Source: Acetatifactor sp.
GTDB taxonomy: Bacteria; Bacillota; Clostridia; Lachnospirales; Lachnospiraceae
Direction: 5' to 3'
Assembly (NCBI GenBank): GCA_022511385.1
Contig: JAFLRN010000011.1
Span: forward strand, 1 to 55,464
Length of the DNA: 55,464 bases
The translations under genes were made by a program, and so were the position numbers. The notes beneath the pieces were generated by a model. It searched no databases. It was given only the letters and a program-made list of their open reading frames with translations, and was not told the DNA's origin. Shown piece after piece: positions 16,748-26,003 of this stretch. Within the stretch, counting starts at the first letter, position 1, and each line of letters begins with the position of its first letter.

Positions 16748-19234
16748 ATGTCAATGACAACGCTTACTTTATGGCAGTTGGTGGGCATATTCTGCGCGTA
16801 TTTGTTTGTGATGGTGGGGCTGCCGGCCTTTGTGTTCGGCAAAAAACTGCATGGACACCGAGCACCGGAACGGTTTATGCTGTATTTTATGACAGGTAAC
16901 TTTTTTGTCATGAATCTGGTCTTTGTGCTGCAGCTTTTGAAAATATCATACCCTGTCACGCTGATTCTTGGAACTCTTCTGGTTGCCATAATAGCAAAAG
17001 TAAAGATCAACCATATTCCCGTGAAGGAAGTTTTTCTAAGTCATGCAGAAAAGCTCCGCAGATTGGCTGGCGGACGGATGGGAACCAAAACAGCCATTTA
17101 TAATCTTGGTGCCGGGCTGCGAGATGCGATTTATCGATTCTGCAGCTGGGTGGAATATTATCTGTTTCAACGCTTTTTGGATTGTGTTCTGATTATATTG
17201 TTGTTGACGATGCTTTGGTATATTTATGGAACCAATCTGGTGGAATATTTTGGTTACAAGGCCTCAGATCTTTTGGTGCATAATTACTGGATCAATTCGC
17301 TGGGAGACAATGATATTTTTGTTGCAGGAGTATACCCGCATGGTTTCCATTGTGTTCTTTATTATCTTCATGCAGTGTTTGGAATTGAAACCTTTGTGCT
17401 CCTGAGGGTATTTGCCTTTGTACAGAACGTGATGGTAAATTTGATGCTCCTGCTTGTCATGCGGCTGTGCTGTCGTTCCAGGTTTGTGGCATATGTGGGA
17501 AGCTATGCCTATGTTATAGGTAGCTATTTCAGGTTACATACCTATACCAGATATTATGCTACACTGCCTCAGGAGTATGGCATTATGTTTATTCTGCCAG
17601 CAATATATTTTGGATTTGCTTTTTTTGAGGCACGCAGGCAGGAGATAAAGGCGGAGAAAGAGGAATTACCAGCAGATGATGCGAAGGAAACAACGCCTGA
17701 GCTGGAAAAGGCTGAAAAAAGCTTGCCTCAGCGTTTTAGTAAGCGGTTAGGAAAAAGCAGAATAAAAAGAATTAGAACAAGTGAAATAGATCTGTTTTCT
17801 CCATCCAACCTTTGTCTGGCAGGCTTCTGTATGAGTTTTTCTATGACATTGGCGGTGCATTTTTATGGTACGATGGTGGCGGGACTTTTTTGTCTGGCTA
17901 TGGCATGCGGCTATTGTTTTCTACTTTTCAGAAAAAAGTACTTTTGGAAAGTGGTAATCACTGCGACGCTAAGCATGGTTATTGCCGTGTTACCGATGTT
18001 GTTGGCATTTATAGGCGGAACCCCTCTTGAAGGTTCATTAAGATGGGGAATGAGTATTATTCAGACCAGCAATGATACTGCAGACCAGCAAGAAGAAACT
18101 ATTGTGGACGATTCACCAGAGCATAATTCTACATCGGGCGAATCGGTGCCGGGAGAGGGCTTCACTGGTACCAATAGTGGAGAAATTCAGCTGCAGGAAC
18201 AAGTTGTTAAGATTAGTATGGCAGAGCATATATCCCAGATCAGGAACAAAGTAAAGCAGATATGGATAGAAGTTGAAAATATCTTGAAAGCTTATGTGTT
18301 TAGTCTGCCTTATGACGACGGTGTACACTGGATTATGATATCTTTTTTTGGACTGATTGGATTAGGATGCTTCTATATTTTGGCCCGGCGGGTCTGTTAT
18401 GGAGCTATGCTGGTTTCTACGGGCTTGTACATGTTTTTTATGTGTGTGATGATGGGAGCACGTGTTTTCGGATTGCCGTCTTTGATGGATGGCAGCCGCG
18501 GCAGTGTCTATTTTTCCTATACTTACCCGTTGGCTTTCACATTAACACTAGATGCCGCTTTGTATCTTCCCTTTTTCTTGCTGCGTGGTAAGGTCTGGAA
18601 GATGGGAAGAGTGTTTTTCAACGGGCTGTCTTTAGTCTGTGTGTTCGGGTTCCTGTATTATACAGTGCTGACAGGGCAGGTGAGATCACCCTGGGGTGCC
18701 GGGGCGCAGGAAATGAATGAATCAGTGATCTGTCTTACCAATATCATTAAGAATGAGGATGACTTTGCTTGGACGATTGTTTCCGCCAATGATGAAACGC
18801 GTATGGGCTGGGATCATGGTTTTCACTATGAAACTATCACATTCCTTCAGGAAATGGAGGCAGTCCAAACTGATACGCTGATTCGTATTCCGACGCCAGT
18901 AGTTTTCTTTTTTATTGAAAAGATACCTTTAGACTATGGTGTAGTCTACCTTGATAGTGGTCAGACCATATCGGAAGAAGGGGCTGCCCTTCCGCTGCCG
19001 AAAGGCAATGGGCTCAACGTTTATCAGGGAGTGAATCGTTGGATTGTTATGTCGAGAATGTACTATTGGGCAGAGACTTTCCGACAGCTTTGTCCGAATG
19101 AAATGGAGATATATATGGAGACGGACAATTTTATTTGTTACCGTCTGGAACAGGAGACCTACCGTTTGTATAATTTCGCCTTGGATTACGGATATAACGA
19201 CTGGGGCAATGTAGCCGAGGAAACGGCAGATTGA
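16748..19234 (+). CDS. Large polytopic membrane protein of unknown function in the Pel locus
   Basis: 828 residues from ATG 16748 (AGGAGGT 7 bp upstream). About 12-14 hydrophobic segments are visible, with charged cytoplasmic or external stretches at about residues 300-350 (KAEKEELPADDAKETTPELE) and about 440-520. A long soluble C-terminal part follows the last membrane segment (about 660-828: WGAGAQEMNESVICLTNIIK, GWDHGFHYETITFLQEMEAV). The layout, with many membrane helices and a terminal extracytoplasmic domain, recalls GT-C-type glycosyltransferases or O-antigen-ligase-like proteins, but no defining motif was found. It lies between PelE and the DUF2194 gene; the stop is 8 bp before the next start. 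May act on the chain outside the membrane. Confidence 0.7.
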   Translation: MSMTTLTLWQLVGIFCAYLFVMVGLPAFVFGKKLHGHRAPERFMLYFMTGNFFVMNLVFVLQLLKISYPVTLILGTLLVAIIAKVKINHIPVKEVFLSHAEKLRRLAGGRMGTKTAIYNLGAGLRDAIYRFCSWVEYYLFQRFLDCVLIILLLTMLWYIYGTNLVEYFGYKASDLLVHNYWINSLGDNDIFVAGVYPHGFHCVLYYLHAVFGIETFVLLRVFAFVQNVMVNLMLLLVMRLCCRSRFVAYVGSYAYVIGSYFRLHTYTRYYATLPQEYGIMFILPAIYFGFAFFEARRQEIKAEKEELPADDAKETTPELEKAEKSLPQRFSKRLGKSRIKRIRTSEIDLFSPSNLCLAGFCMSFSMTLAVHFYGTMVAGLFCLAMACGYCFLLFRKKYFWKVVITATLSMVIAVLPMLLAFIGGTPLEGSLRWGMSIIQTSNDTADQQEETIVDDSPEHNSTSGESVPGEGFTGTNSGEIQLQEQVVKISMAEHISQIRNKVKQIWIEVENILKAYVFSLPYDDGVHWIMISFFGLIGLGCFYILARRVCYGAMLVSTGLYMFFMCVMMGARVFGLPSLMDGSRGSVYFSYTYPLAFTLTLDAALYLPFFLLRGKVWKMGRVFFNGLSLVCVFGFLYYTVLTGQVRSPWGAGAQEMNESVICLTNIIKNEDDFAWTIVSANDETRMGWDHGFHYETITFLQEMEAVQTDTLIRIPTPVVFFFIEKIPLDYGVVYLDSGQTISEEGAALPLPKGNGLNVYQGVNRWIVMSRMYYWAETFRQLCPNEMEIYMETDNFICYRLEQETYRLYNFALDYGYNDWGNVAEETAD

Positions 19235-19242
19235 GAGGATAA

Positions 19243-21072
19243 ATGGTATCACGAAGGAATTTCTTTAGTATTTTCATTATGATGGCAGTGATATTCTTCA
19301 TGTTTCAGTTTTATCAAGTTGCCCGAGAAGGCCAGAGTGGATACGGTGTGAATATTCATATCAGTGAGGAAGTTTTGTCAGGCAGTAATCGGTGGAAGCT
19401 GGCAGAGGATTGGGAGCGAGAGCTTGATATAGATTTTGTGGTGCTCTTTTCACAGAGAGGTGGTCCTGTCGAAACAGTGGTTTCCCAATGGTGTGAGTAT
19501 ACTAAGAGAGCATTGCTTGTGTACAGTGAGATGGAAGAATATGTGATTTCCATGGAGCATTTGCCGGAGGTTGTGCTGGTGGATGCGGAGACTGTCAGGC
19601 TGCCGGATGAGATGCTGTTTTTTGAGGAAATCACTGATTTAGGGGTTACATTGATCTTCTGTAATTTGCCTTCGCCCCAGATCATCAAAGGGATGGATGA
19701 CTTGCAGAAGCTGCTTGGGATTCAGAGCGTCAGACAAGATACCATAGAAGTGGAAGGTGTTCATCTGTTAAGCGGCTTCCTTCTGGGCGGGGAGGGGGTT
19801 TATCGGGCGGAGACCGAAAAAGATGTCAAGCTGCAGGATCTGGAATTGAATGTACCGTGGTATATCACTGCCGGGGGAACAAAAACTTATATGGTTGGAC
19901 TGCTGGATAAGCTTCTTGAGGATGAGGAGGCTAAAAATGAGTATTTTCCTGGGTTGATCTGGCGAAATGGTTATAAAAAATCCAGCGTATTTGTGGTAAA
20001 TGGCAGCTATATGGAGAGCATGATGGGAATCGGTATTCTGGATGCTATGATGTATGAGGCGAAGCCCTACGTGATTTATCCTGTGGTGAATGCCCAGAAT
20101 ATTACGGTGGCAAACTTCCCAAGCTTCTCTGGGGAGAGCGATGAAAAGATGAAGGAGATGTACAGCCGGGATACCAAAGGAGTACTGCAGAATATTTGTT
20201 GGCCGGCACTTTCTGGAATGGCCACGCGCAGTCAATATCGGATGACCTGTCTGATGACGGCCCAGTATGACTATATGGACAACATAGAACCTTTCACAGA
20301 CACGCTGCCATTTTATCTGCAGGAATTCAGGGAGGTCAACGCCGAGGCAGGAATATCCCTGAAATATGCTGATACTGCGGATCTGACAGTCAAGCTGGAG
20401 CGCGACGAAGTATTCTATAGTTCTATGGAGGAAGACTATGTCTATAGTGCAGTATTTGCAGAAGAAAAGGATTTAGGGCAGCTGGGGGCTGCGCTGCCAG
20501 CCCAACCGTTCCTGAAGACAGTCAGGACCATTGCCAGCCAGACTCCGGAGAATGCGCCAATCATATCCTATTACAATGATGATATCACTCTTCAGAGTGT
20601 CACGTCCGTGGCATCGAAGCACACATATTCGGATAATCTGCGGCTAAAGTGTTATGAGACGGCGCTTGGATATTCAAATGTTCTTGTAGATATGCACAAT
20701 ATCCTTTGGCCGGAGAACGAGGAAGACCGCTGGGAAAATGCATCGGAAGATATGGTCAGCAATCTGGATACCTACTGGAAACCGTTTTCAGATTTTCAGA
20801 ATACCACGCTGTCGGAGAGTGATGCCAGAATACGCGCATTATTAAATCTTGATTATCAGGATAATCGGGAAGGAGATACCATCCGACTGCAAGTATCCAA
20901 TGTTGATGAGGGCTGGTTCCTTCTGCGGACCCATGGAGAACGTATTGCCGATATAGATGGCGGCGAATATCAGGAGGTGGAGGCGGATGCTTATCTGATC
21001 CATGCACAGCAGGCCAGCGTGGTGATTTCGCTGGAGAGAGACCGAGGTGGCGTAAATTATAGTGTCAATTAG
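19243..21072 (+). CDS. DUF2194-like membrane-anchored extracytoplasmic protein
   Basis: 609 residues with one N-terminal membrane anchor (FFSIFIMMAVIFFMFQFYQVA) and a long extracytoplasmic part. Features include VNVPW-like segments, IYPVVNAQNITVANFPSFSG, and a C-terminal region with IISYYNDDITLQSVTSVASK and NVLVDMHNILWPENEEDRWE. The arrangement resembles DUF2194 (COG4878) proteins that accompany PelF/PelG in Gram-positive genomes and have a deacetylase-like fold. In Pel systems the hydrolase/deacetylase PelA is otherwise required, and no PelA gene is seen here, so this protein may take its place. Family call from memory of architecture; moderate confidence. Confidence 0.55.
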   Translation: MVSRRNFFSIFIMMAVIFFMFQFYQVAREGQSGYGVNIHISEEVLSGSNRWKLAEDWERELDIDFVVLFSQRGGPVETVVSQWCEYTKRALLVYSEMEEYVISMEHLPEVVLVDAETVRLPDEMLFFEEITDLGVTLIFCNLPSPQIIKGMDDLQKLLGIQSVRQDTIEVEGVHLLSGFLLGGEGVYRAETEKDVKLQDLELNVPWYITAGGTKTYMVGLLDKLLEDEEAKNEYFPGLIWRNGYKKSSVFVVNGSYMESMMGIGILDAMMYEAKPYVIYPVVNAQNITVANFPSFSGESDEKMKEMYSRDTKGVLQNICWPALSGMATRSQYRMTCLMTAQYDYMDNIEPFTDTLPFYLQEFREVNAEAGISLKYADTADLTVKLERDEVFYSSMEEDYVYSAVFAEEKDLGQLGAALPAQPFLKTVRTIASQTPENAPIISYYNDDITLQSVTSVASKHTYSDNLRLKCYETALGYSNVLVDMHNILWPENEEDRWENASEDMVSNLDTYWKPFSDFQNTTLSESDARIRALLNLDYQDNREGDTIRLQVSNVDEGWFLLRTHGERIADIDGGEYQEVEADAYLIHAQQASVVISLERDRGGVNYSVN

Positions 21073-21100
21073 TTTGTATTAAAAAGGAAAAAGAGAAAAA

Positions 21101-22849
21101 ATGGACATTTGTATTGTAGCTGAGGGGTGTTATCCTTATGTGGTCGGCGGCGTTTCGGGATGGATCAACAGCATGATTCGATCTTTTCCCAATATTAATT
21201 TTATCATCTTGGCAGTAGTGCCGGACCGGGACATGCGGGGGAAGTTTGTCTACGAACTGCCCGAAAATGTGACAGCAGTATATGAGACGTATTTGAGTGA
21301 TTTCGACTGGGAAGGCGGAAAGAAAAAGGGAAAACGTACCCGGCTGGGCAAAAAAGAGTACCTGGCCCTTCGAAGTATTCTCCTGAATGAGGATGTGGAC
21401 TGGGACACGGTCTTTAATATGTTTCAGAAGGAAACATTTTCCATTGACGACCTGCTGATGGGAGCGGACTTTTTAAGGATTGTACAGGAGTGCTACAAAT
21501 ACCGCTATCCTCAGATTGTTTTTTCGGATTTTCTCTGGACCATGCGCTCTATCTTCTTGCCGCTGTTTTTAATCCTGAAGACCCCGCTGCCCAAGGCGGA
21601 TATTTATCACTGTGTGGCCACTGGGTACGCTGGAGTATTGGGAAGTATGGCGAAGCATTTTTACCGCAGCGCGCTGGTAATCTCGGAGCATGGAATTTAT
21701 ACCAGAGAACGTGAGGAGGAGCTCCTAAAGGCAAACTGGGTGGCAGGTGTTTACAAGAACATCTGGATTGACCAGTTCCATAAGATGTCGATGCTGGCTT
21801 ACACTCGGGCGGATACGGTAACAAGTCTTTATTCCCATGCCAGGGAGCTGCAGATTGGCTTGGGCTGTCCAGAGGAAAAGCTTCAGGTGACGCCTAACGG
21901 CATTGATATGGATCGGTTTAAGGATCTGCCGGGTAAGACGGCGGAGGATGAACAATATATCAATATTGGGGCAGTGCTTCGTGTGGCACCCATCAAGGAT
22001 GTGAAGACCATGATACGGGCGTTTGCTTTTGCAAAGGAAAAGCTGCCAAGCCTGAAGCTGTGGATCATGGGGCCTACCGATGAGGACGAGGAATATGCAA
22101 AAGAGTGCTTTGAATTGGTGGATGCACTCAAGGTAGAGGATGTGATCTTTACTGGTCGTATTAACGTGACGGAATATTTGGGCCGGATGGATTTCACTTT
22201 ACTCACCAGCATCAGTGAGGGACAGCCATTAACGATTTTGGAGGGCTTCGCAGCCCATAAACCTGTGGTCTGCACCGATGTGGGATGCTGTCGGGAGCTG
22301 CTCTACGGTGAGGATGATTTTGGAACAGCGGGTATTCTTTGCCATATCATGAATACGGCAGAGCTGGCTGGCGCGATGGTTGAAATGGGAAGGTCGTCGC
22401 AGCTTCGCAAGGAGATGGGAGAGAATGGTTATAAAAGAGTAGAAGCCAGTTACCAAATTCATCAGATGATCGATACCTACAAGCAGATTTATGAACAGAT
22501 AGGCTGGAGTTATGGTAAGCTGTTGCCGGTGGAGGAACTCGATGCTGACTATGGCGCCATAGCGACAGAGGGGTATTACGAAGATTGGGAGTATGATGCC
22601 GACTATGCAGCCATAACGGAGGATTTACATCAGAGTGAAGTTGACGACCTGGGTAAGAGTGAGGTCGAAGACATGGATCATATGGAAGTCAAAGACATGG
22701 ACAAGATAGAAGTTGAAGACATGGATAATATAGAATTTGAAGATCTGGATCAGATCGACATAAAAGACTTGGATGAGACTGAAACGTGGTCATCAGAAGA
22801 AGGCGAGCAAGACGTTGACTATGCGGCCGTGACGGCGCAGCGCCATTAG
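21101..22849 (+). CDS. pelF: PelF glycosyltransferase with acidic octapeptide-repeat tail
   Basis: GT4-family glycosyltransferase that makes the Pel polymer in the cytosol. The PelF N-terminus is clear: MDICIVAEGCYPYVVGGVSG, followed by FVYELPENVTAVYE. Middle: DIYHCVATGYAGVLGSMAKH and VISEHGIYTREREEEL. Donor domain: VAPIKDVKTMIRAFAFAKEK, LWIMGPTDEDEEYA and EX7E in ISEGQPLTILEGFA (about residue 370). The catalytic part ends near residue 480; a further 100 residues form an acidic tail with six octapeptides of the form xEVxDMDx (22634-22777) framed by three copies of DADYAAIT-like sequence. Usual PelF length is about 500, so the tail is an addition. Start 30 bp after the DUF2194 stop, RBS AAAAGG. 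Confidence 0.9.
   Translation: MDICIVAEGCYPYVVGGVSGWINSMIRSFPNINFIILAVVPDRDMRGKFVYELPENVTAVYETYLSDFDWEGGKKKGKRTRLGKKEYLALRSILLNEDVDWDTVFNMFQKETFSIDDLLMGADFLRIVQECYKYRYPQIVFSDFLWTMRSIFLPLFLILKTPLPKADIYHCVATGYAGVLGSMAKHFYRSALVISEHGIYTREREEELLKANWVAGVYKNIWIDQFHKMSMLAYTRADTVTSLYSHARELQIGLGCPEEKLQVTPNGIDMDRFKDLPGKTAEDEQYINIGAVLRVAPIKDVKTMIRAFAFAKEKLPSLKLWIMGPTDEDEEYAKECFELVDALKVEDVIFTGRINVTEYLGRMDFTLLTSISEGQPLTILEGFAAHKPVVCTDVGCCRELLYGEDDFGTAGILCHIMNTAELAGAMVEMGRSSQLRKEMGENGYKRVEASYQIHQMIDTYKQIYEQIGWSYGKLLPVEELDADYGAIATEGYYEDWEYDADYAAITEDLHQSEVDDLGKSEVEDMDHMEVKDMDKIEVEDMDNIEFEDLDQIDIKDLDETETWSSEEGEQDVDYAAVTAQRH
22634..22777 (+). repeat. Six in-frame 24-bp tandem repeats in pelF
   Basis: Six consecutive octapeptides: SEVDDLGK, SEVEDMDH, MEVKDMDK, IEVEDMDN, IEFEDLDQ, IDIKDLDE. 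Strongly acidic, with hydrophobic residues at fixed positions 1, 3 and 6. The DNA repeats have diverged, so the array is not very recent. Confidence 0.9.
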
Positions 22850-22905
22850 AATAAACTGAAAAAGGCAGATGGATTGGCCGCCCAGGCGGCAGAATGAGAG
22901 GCAAT

Positions 22906-24378
22906 ATGGCAGGAATCGGTGTTAGGTTAAACAGAATATACAGTAAGAACAGCATTATAACCTATTTGTATGGTTTTGGCTATAGTATGGTAATTACAGT
23001 GGCGCCCATGTTTTTGGTTATTTTGGCGATCATGATCATGCAGAAAATTTTAGGTTTTTCCAAGGTGGGTTATGCGGACAGAGAATTGTACTCCTGTACG
23101 GTTCTGTACATTTTTATTTTTTCACTGTTGACAGCCTCACCCTTCAACGCGGTGCTGTCAAGATACATGTCTGATGTCATTTACCAGGACCAGTATGAGG
23201 ATATCATGCCTTGCTATCATGTGGGCGTGATTATGAATATCGCGCTGAGCTGTCTGATAGGAATTCCTTTTTGTATCTGGGAGTATGTGGTGGGGCATGT
23301 ATGGATTCTTTATGTGTTTATGGGATTCTGCGGGTATGTGGCATTGGTGCTGGTATTTTACTCTATGCTGTATCTGTCGATTTGTAAGGACTATAAGAGG
23401 ATTTCATTGTTCTTTCTGATCGGAATGCTTGTAACGATATTGTTGTCCATCATTATGGTATATCTTCTTAGGATCAGCGTGACCACTTCAATGCTATTCT
23501 CCCTTGATGTGGGCTTTGTGATAATTGGCAGTCTGGAATTTGCTCAAATTCGCTGTTATTTTAGAGAAAACAGTGGGCAATACAGGGCTGTCCTGGGCTA
23601 CTTTAAAAAGTACTGGCAGCTGGTGATAACGAATTTTTTGTACATCCTAGGGCTTTATGTTCACAATTTTGTGTTCTGGAGCACGGATATGCGCATGGTG
23701 GTGGTGGATAGCTTCGTATGCATGACAGCTTATGATATGGCCACGTGTCTTGCCATGTTCACTAATATCACTGCTTCCGTGATCTTTATCTCCAGAGTGG
23801 AGATGAACTTTCATGAACATTACAAACGATACTCTGAGGCTGTGATCGGTGGAACCGGTATGGATATCGAAAAGTCAAAGCGGAGGATGTTCCGGCAGCT
23901 TTCTGAGGAGTTGATGAATCTGGTGCGCATCCAATTCATCGTTTCCGTGGTGGCGTTTTTGATCTGTATCACAATACTCCCCCGAATAGGCTTTGGTGGC
24001 ATGACTATGAAAATTTATCCCTGTCTGGCCGCGGGATATTTTATCATGTTTATTATGTACTCTGCTATCATATTCTTATACTATTTTAACGATTTGACCG
24101 GGTCGGCAATTACAGCGGTAGTTTTTTGTCTGGTGACTTTTCTGGGAAGCATCGTAGCCACACATTTGACGACCATCTGGTATGGTATCGGTCTGGTGGC
24201 CGGTTCTACCGTCGGATGGTGCATGGCATATTACAGGCTTCGTAAAATGGAAAAAACTTTGGATGTACATGTTTTCTGTAACGGTACGATTATGAAGAGG
24301 GCACATGGAGGGCGGCCTTCCAATAAGGTATTTGATCGATCGATTCCAACGACGAAGAAAGGGGTGGTGAAGCAGTGA
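22906..24378 (+). CDS. pelG: PelG exopolysaccharide transporter
   Basis: Polytopic membrane protein of the MOP/flippase superfamily that forms the Pel export complex. ATG 22906 gives MAGIGVRLNRIYSKNSIITY, the typical PelG beginning; an in-frame ATG lies 12 bp earlier. 490 residues, about 12 membrane segments, with SYRYMSDVIY-type segment LSRYMSDVIYQDQYEDIMPC, FKKYWQLVITNFLYILGLYV, and the conserved-looking VFWSTDMRMV and FITRVEMNFHEHY-like IFISRVEMNFHEHYKRY. Stop overlaps the start of the DUF2304 gene by 4 bp. PelG with PelD-E-F forms the inner-membrane synthesis complex in described systems. Confidence 0.88.
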   Translation: MAGIGVRLNRIYSKNSIITYLYGFGYSMVITVAPMFLVILAIMIMQKILGFSKVGYADRELYSCTVLYIFIFSLLTASPFNAVLSRYMSDVIYQDQYEDIMPCYHVGVIMNIALSCLIGIPFCIWEYVVGHVWILYVFMGFCGYVALVLVFYSMLYLSICKDYKRISLFFLIGMLVTILLSIIMVYLLRISVTTSMLFSLDVGFVIIGSLEFAQIRCYFRENSGQYRAVLGYFKKYWQLVITNFLYILGLYVHNFVFWSTDMRMVVVDSFVCMTAYDMATCLAMFTNITASVIFISRVEMNFHEHYKRYSEAVIGGTGMDIEKSKRRMFRQLSEELMNLVRIQFIVSVVAFLICITILPRIGFGGMTMKIYPCLAAGYFIMFIMYSAIIFLYYFNDLTGSAITAVVFCLVTFLGSIVATHLTTIWYGIGLVAGSTVGWCMAYYRLRKMEKTLDVHVFCNGTIMKRAHGGRPSNKVFDRSIPTTKKGVVKQ

Positions 24379-24797
24379 TAAATTCGGTAAATGTCTTACA
24401 GATAATCATAATTGTAACAGGAATTTTTCTGCAGATTGTGACGATCAATTCTTTGGCCCACAGAAAGATGACGGAGTCTTTCTGTCTGGCCTGGGGATTG
24501 ATTGGGCTTATTCTGGTGTTGTCAGGATTGTTCCTGAGACCGACGGAGTGGAGCAGCTTTATCAGCCCCATGGGACTGATGCTGGTAGTAATGATAGGTT
24601 TCTGCGTGGTCTATGTAGCGTATTTTATGAGCACTAAGGTGTCCGAACTCTCTCGCAGAAATCAGGAGCTGGCAATCCAGGTTTCTCTGTTAAGACAGGA
24701 AAATCAGCAAATTATGGAACAATTGGAGCAGATGACGATGGCTGAGGAGAATGAACGGAAGTGTGAAGAAAATGAAAAAGATTCTCTTTGTGATTAA
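24375..24797 (+). CDS. DUF2304 membrane protein
   Basis: 140 residues, three membrane segments (VNVLQIIIIVTGIFLQIVTI, FCLAWGLIGLILVLSGLFL, ISPMGLMLVVMIGFCVVYVA) and a C-terminal coiled coil (VSELSRRNQELAIQVSLL, RQENQQIMEQLEQMTM). This is the DUF2304 plan; such proteins usually neighbour polyprenyl-phosphate sugar transferases of the GT2 family, and one follows at 26004. GTG start overlaps the PelG stop (GTGA). Confidence 0.8.
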   Translation: MINSVNVLQIIIIVTGIFLQIVTINSLAHRKMTESFCLAWGLIGLILVLSGLFLRPTEWSSFISPMGLMLVVMIGFCVVYVAYFMSTKVSELSRRNQELAIQVSLLRQENQQIMEQLEQMTMAEENERKCEENEKDSLCD

Positions 24798-25971
24798 TAC
24801 GCTTGGGCATGCAGGTGCGGAAACCGCTCTCTTGGAGTTGCTCCGCCATATCGATCCCGGATATTATCAAGTCGATCTTTTTGTACTGATGGGACAGGGT
24901 GAGATGGTACATCGACTGCCCGAATATGTGAATCTTCTGAACCGGAGCTATGATGATTGTTCCGTGTTGAGCACCGAGGGTAAGAGACACCTTCAAAAAC
25001 ATGTGATTCGAGCGCTGTTGACCCGGGGGACAATCTTCCGGATGATGCCCTACCTATGTCGGCAGCTCGTTGGGATGCTGAGACGAAGAAGGTTCCAGGC
25101 AGACAAACTGCTTTGGAGGGCTATGGCGGCAGGAGCACAGCGATTTTTGGAGCATTATGATCTGGCAGTGGCTTATTTAGAGGGCGGAGCCGCCTACTAT
25201 GTCACGGACTATGTGCGCGCGGATAAGAAGGCTGCGTTCATTCATATTGACTATGTGCAGGCGGGTTACAACAGAAGCCTGGATCGTGACTGTTATGTGA
25301 AGATGGACCGTGTCTTTGCAGTGTCTGACGAAGTGAAAGAGAGTTTTCTTTCAATCTATCCTGAATGTGGGGAGAGAATGCAGGTTTTCCATAATCTTCT
25401 GGACCAGGAGAGAATCAGAGAACAGGCGAAACAGCCAGGAGGTTTTACGGATTCCTTTGAGGGGTATCGGATTCTGACTGTGGGCAGACTGACTGCCCAG
25501 AAGGACTTTCAGGTCTCCGTGGAGGCTATGAGACTTTTAAAGGATGGCGGTGAGAAGGCACGCTGGTATATTCTGGGAGAGGGCGAGAAGCGCGGAGAGC
25601 TGGAGGCAAAGATACGGGAACTTGGCCTGGAGCAGGATTTCCTTTTGCTGGGTGCGGTGGAAAATCCTTATCCATATATGGTCCAGGCGGACCTCTATGT
25701 TCACGCTACTCGCTTTGAAGGAAAGAGCATCGCCATTCAAGAGGCCCAGACGCTGGGGTGTACTATTATTGCGTCAGATTGCAGCGGCAACCGGGAACAA
25801 ATTGTTTCTGAGGTGGATGGGATCCTGTGTGAGATGACTCCGGAAGGAATTTCGCGGTGTGTGAGGGAGCTTTTGTATGACAAAGAAAAGCGGAGAGCTT
25901 TCGGTCAGGCTGCTTCTGCAAAAGAACTGACTGATCTGAAGGAAGTGGAGAAGCTTTTGAGTCTGATTTGA
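24772..25971 (+). CDS. GT4-family glycosyltransferase
   Basis: 399-residue GT-B glycosyltransferase. The start MKKILFVINTLGHAGAETAL gives the classical N-terminal strand and Gly-rich loop; an alternative ATG at 24751 has GAGGAG only 1 bp away, so 24772 was preferred. The gene begins inside the end of the DUF2304 gene. Donor domain: RILTVGRLTAQKDFQVSVEA, RWYILGEGEKRGELEAK, and EX7E in FEGKSIAIQEAQTLG. Likely adds a sugar to a lipid-linked intermediate or decorates the Pel chain; specificity unknown. Confidence 0.87.
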   Translation: MKKILFVINTLGHAGAETALLELLRHIDPGYYQVDLFVLMGQGEMVHRLPEYVNLLNRSYDDCSVLSTEGKRHLQKHVIRALLTRGTIFRMMPYLCRQLVGMLRRRRFQADKLLWRAMAAGAQRFLEHYDLAVAYLEGGAAYYVTDYVRADKKAAFIHIDYVQAGYNRSLDRDCYVKMDRVFAVSDEVKESFLSIYPECGERMQVFHNLLDQERIREQAKQPGGFTDSFEGYRILTVGRLTAQKDFQVSVEAMRLLKDGGEKARWYILGEGEKRGELEAKIRELGLEQDFLLLGAVENPYPYMVQADLYVHATRFEGKSIAIQEAQTLGCTIIASDCSGNREQIVSEVDGILCEMTPEGISRCVRELLYDKEKRRAFGQAASAKELTDLKEVEKLLSLI

Positions 25972-26003
25972 TAGCCGTGGGAGCGGCGGATTGAGAGGAT
26001 AAC

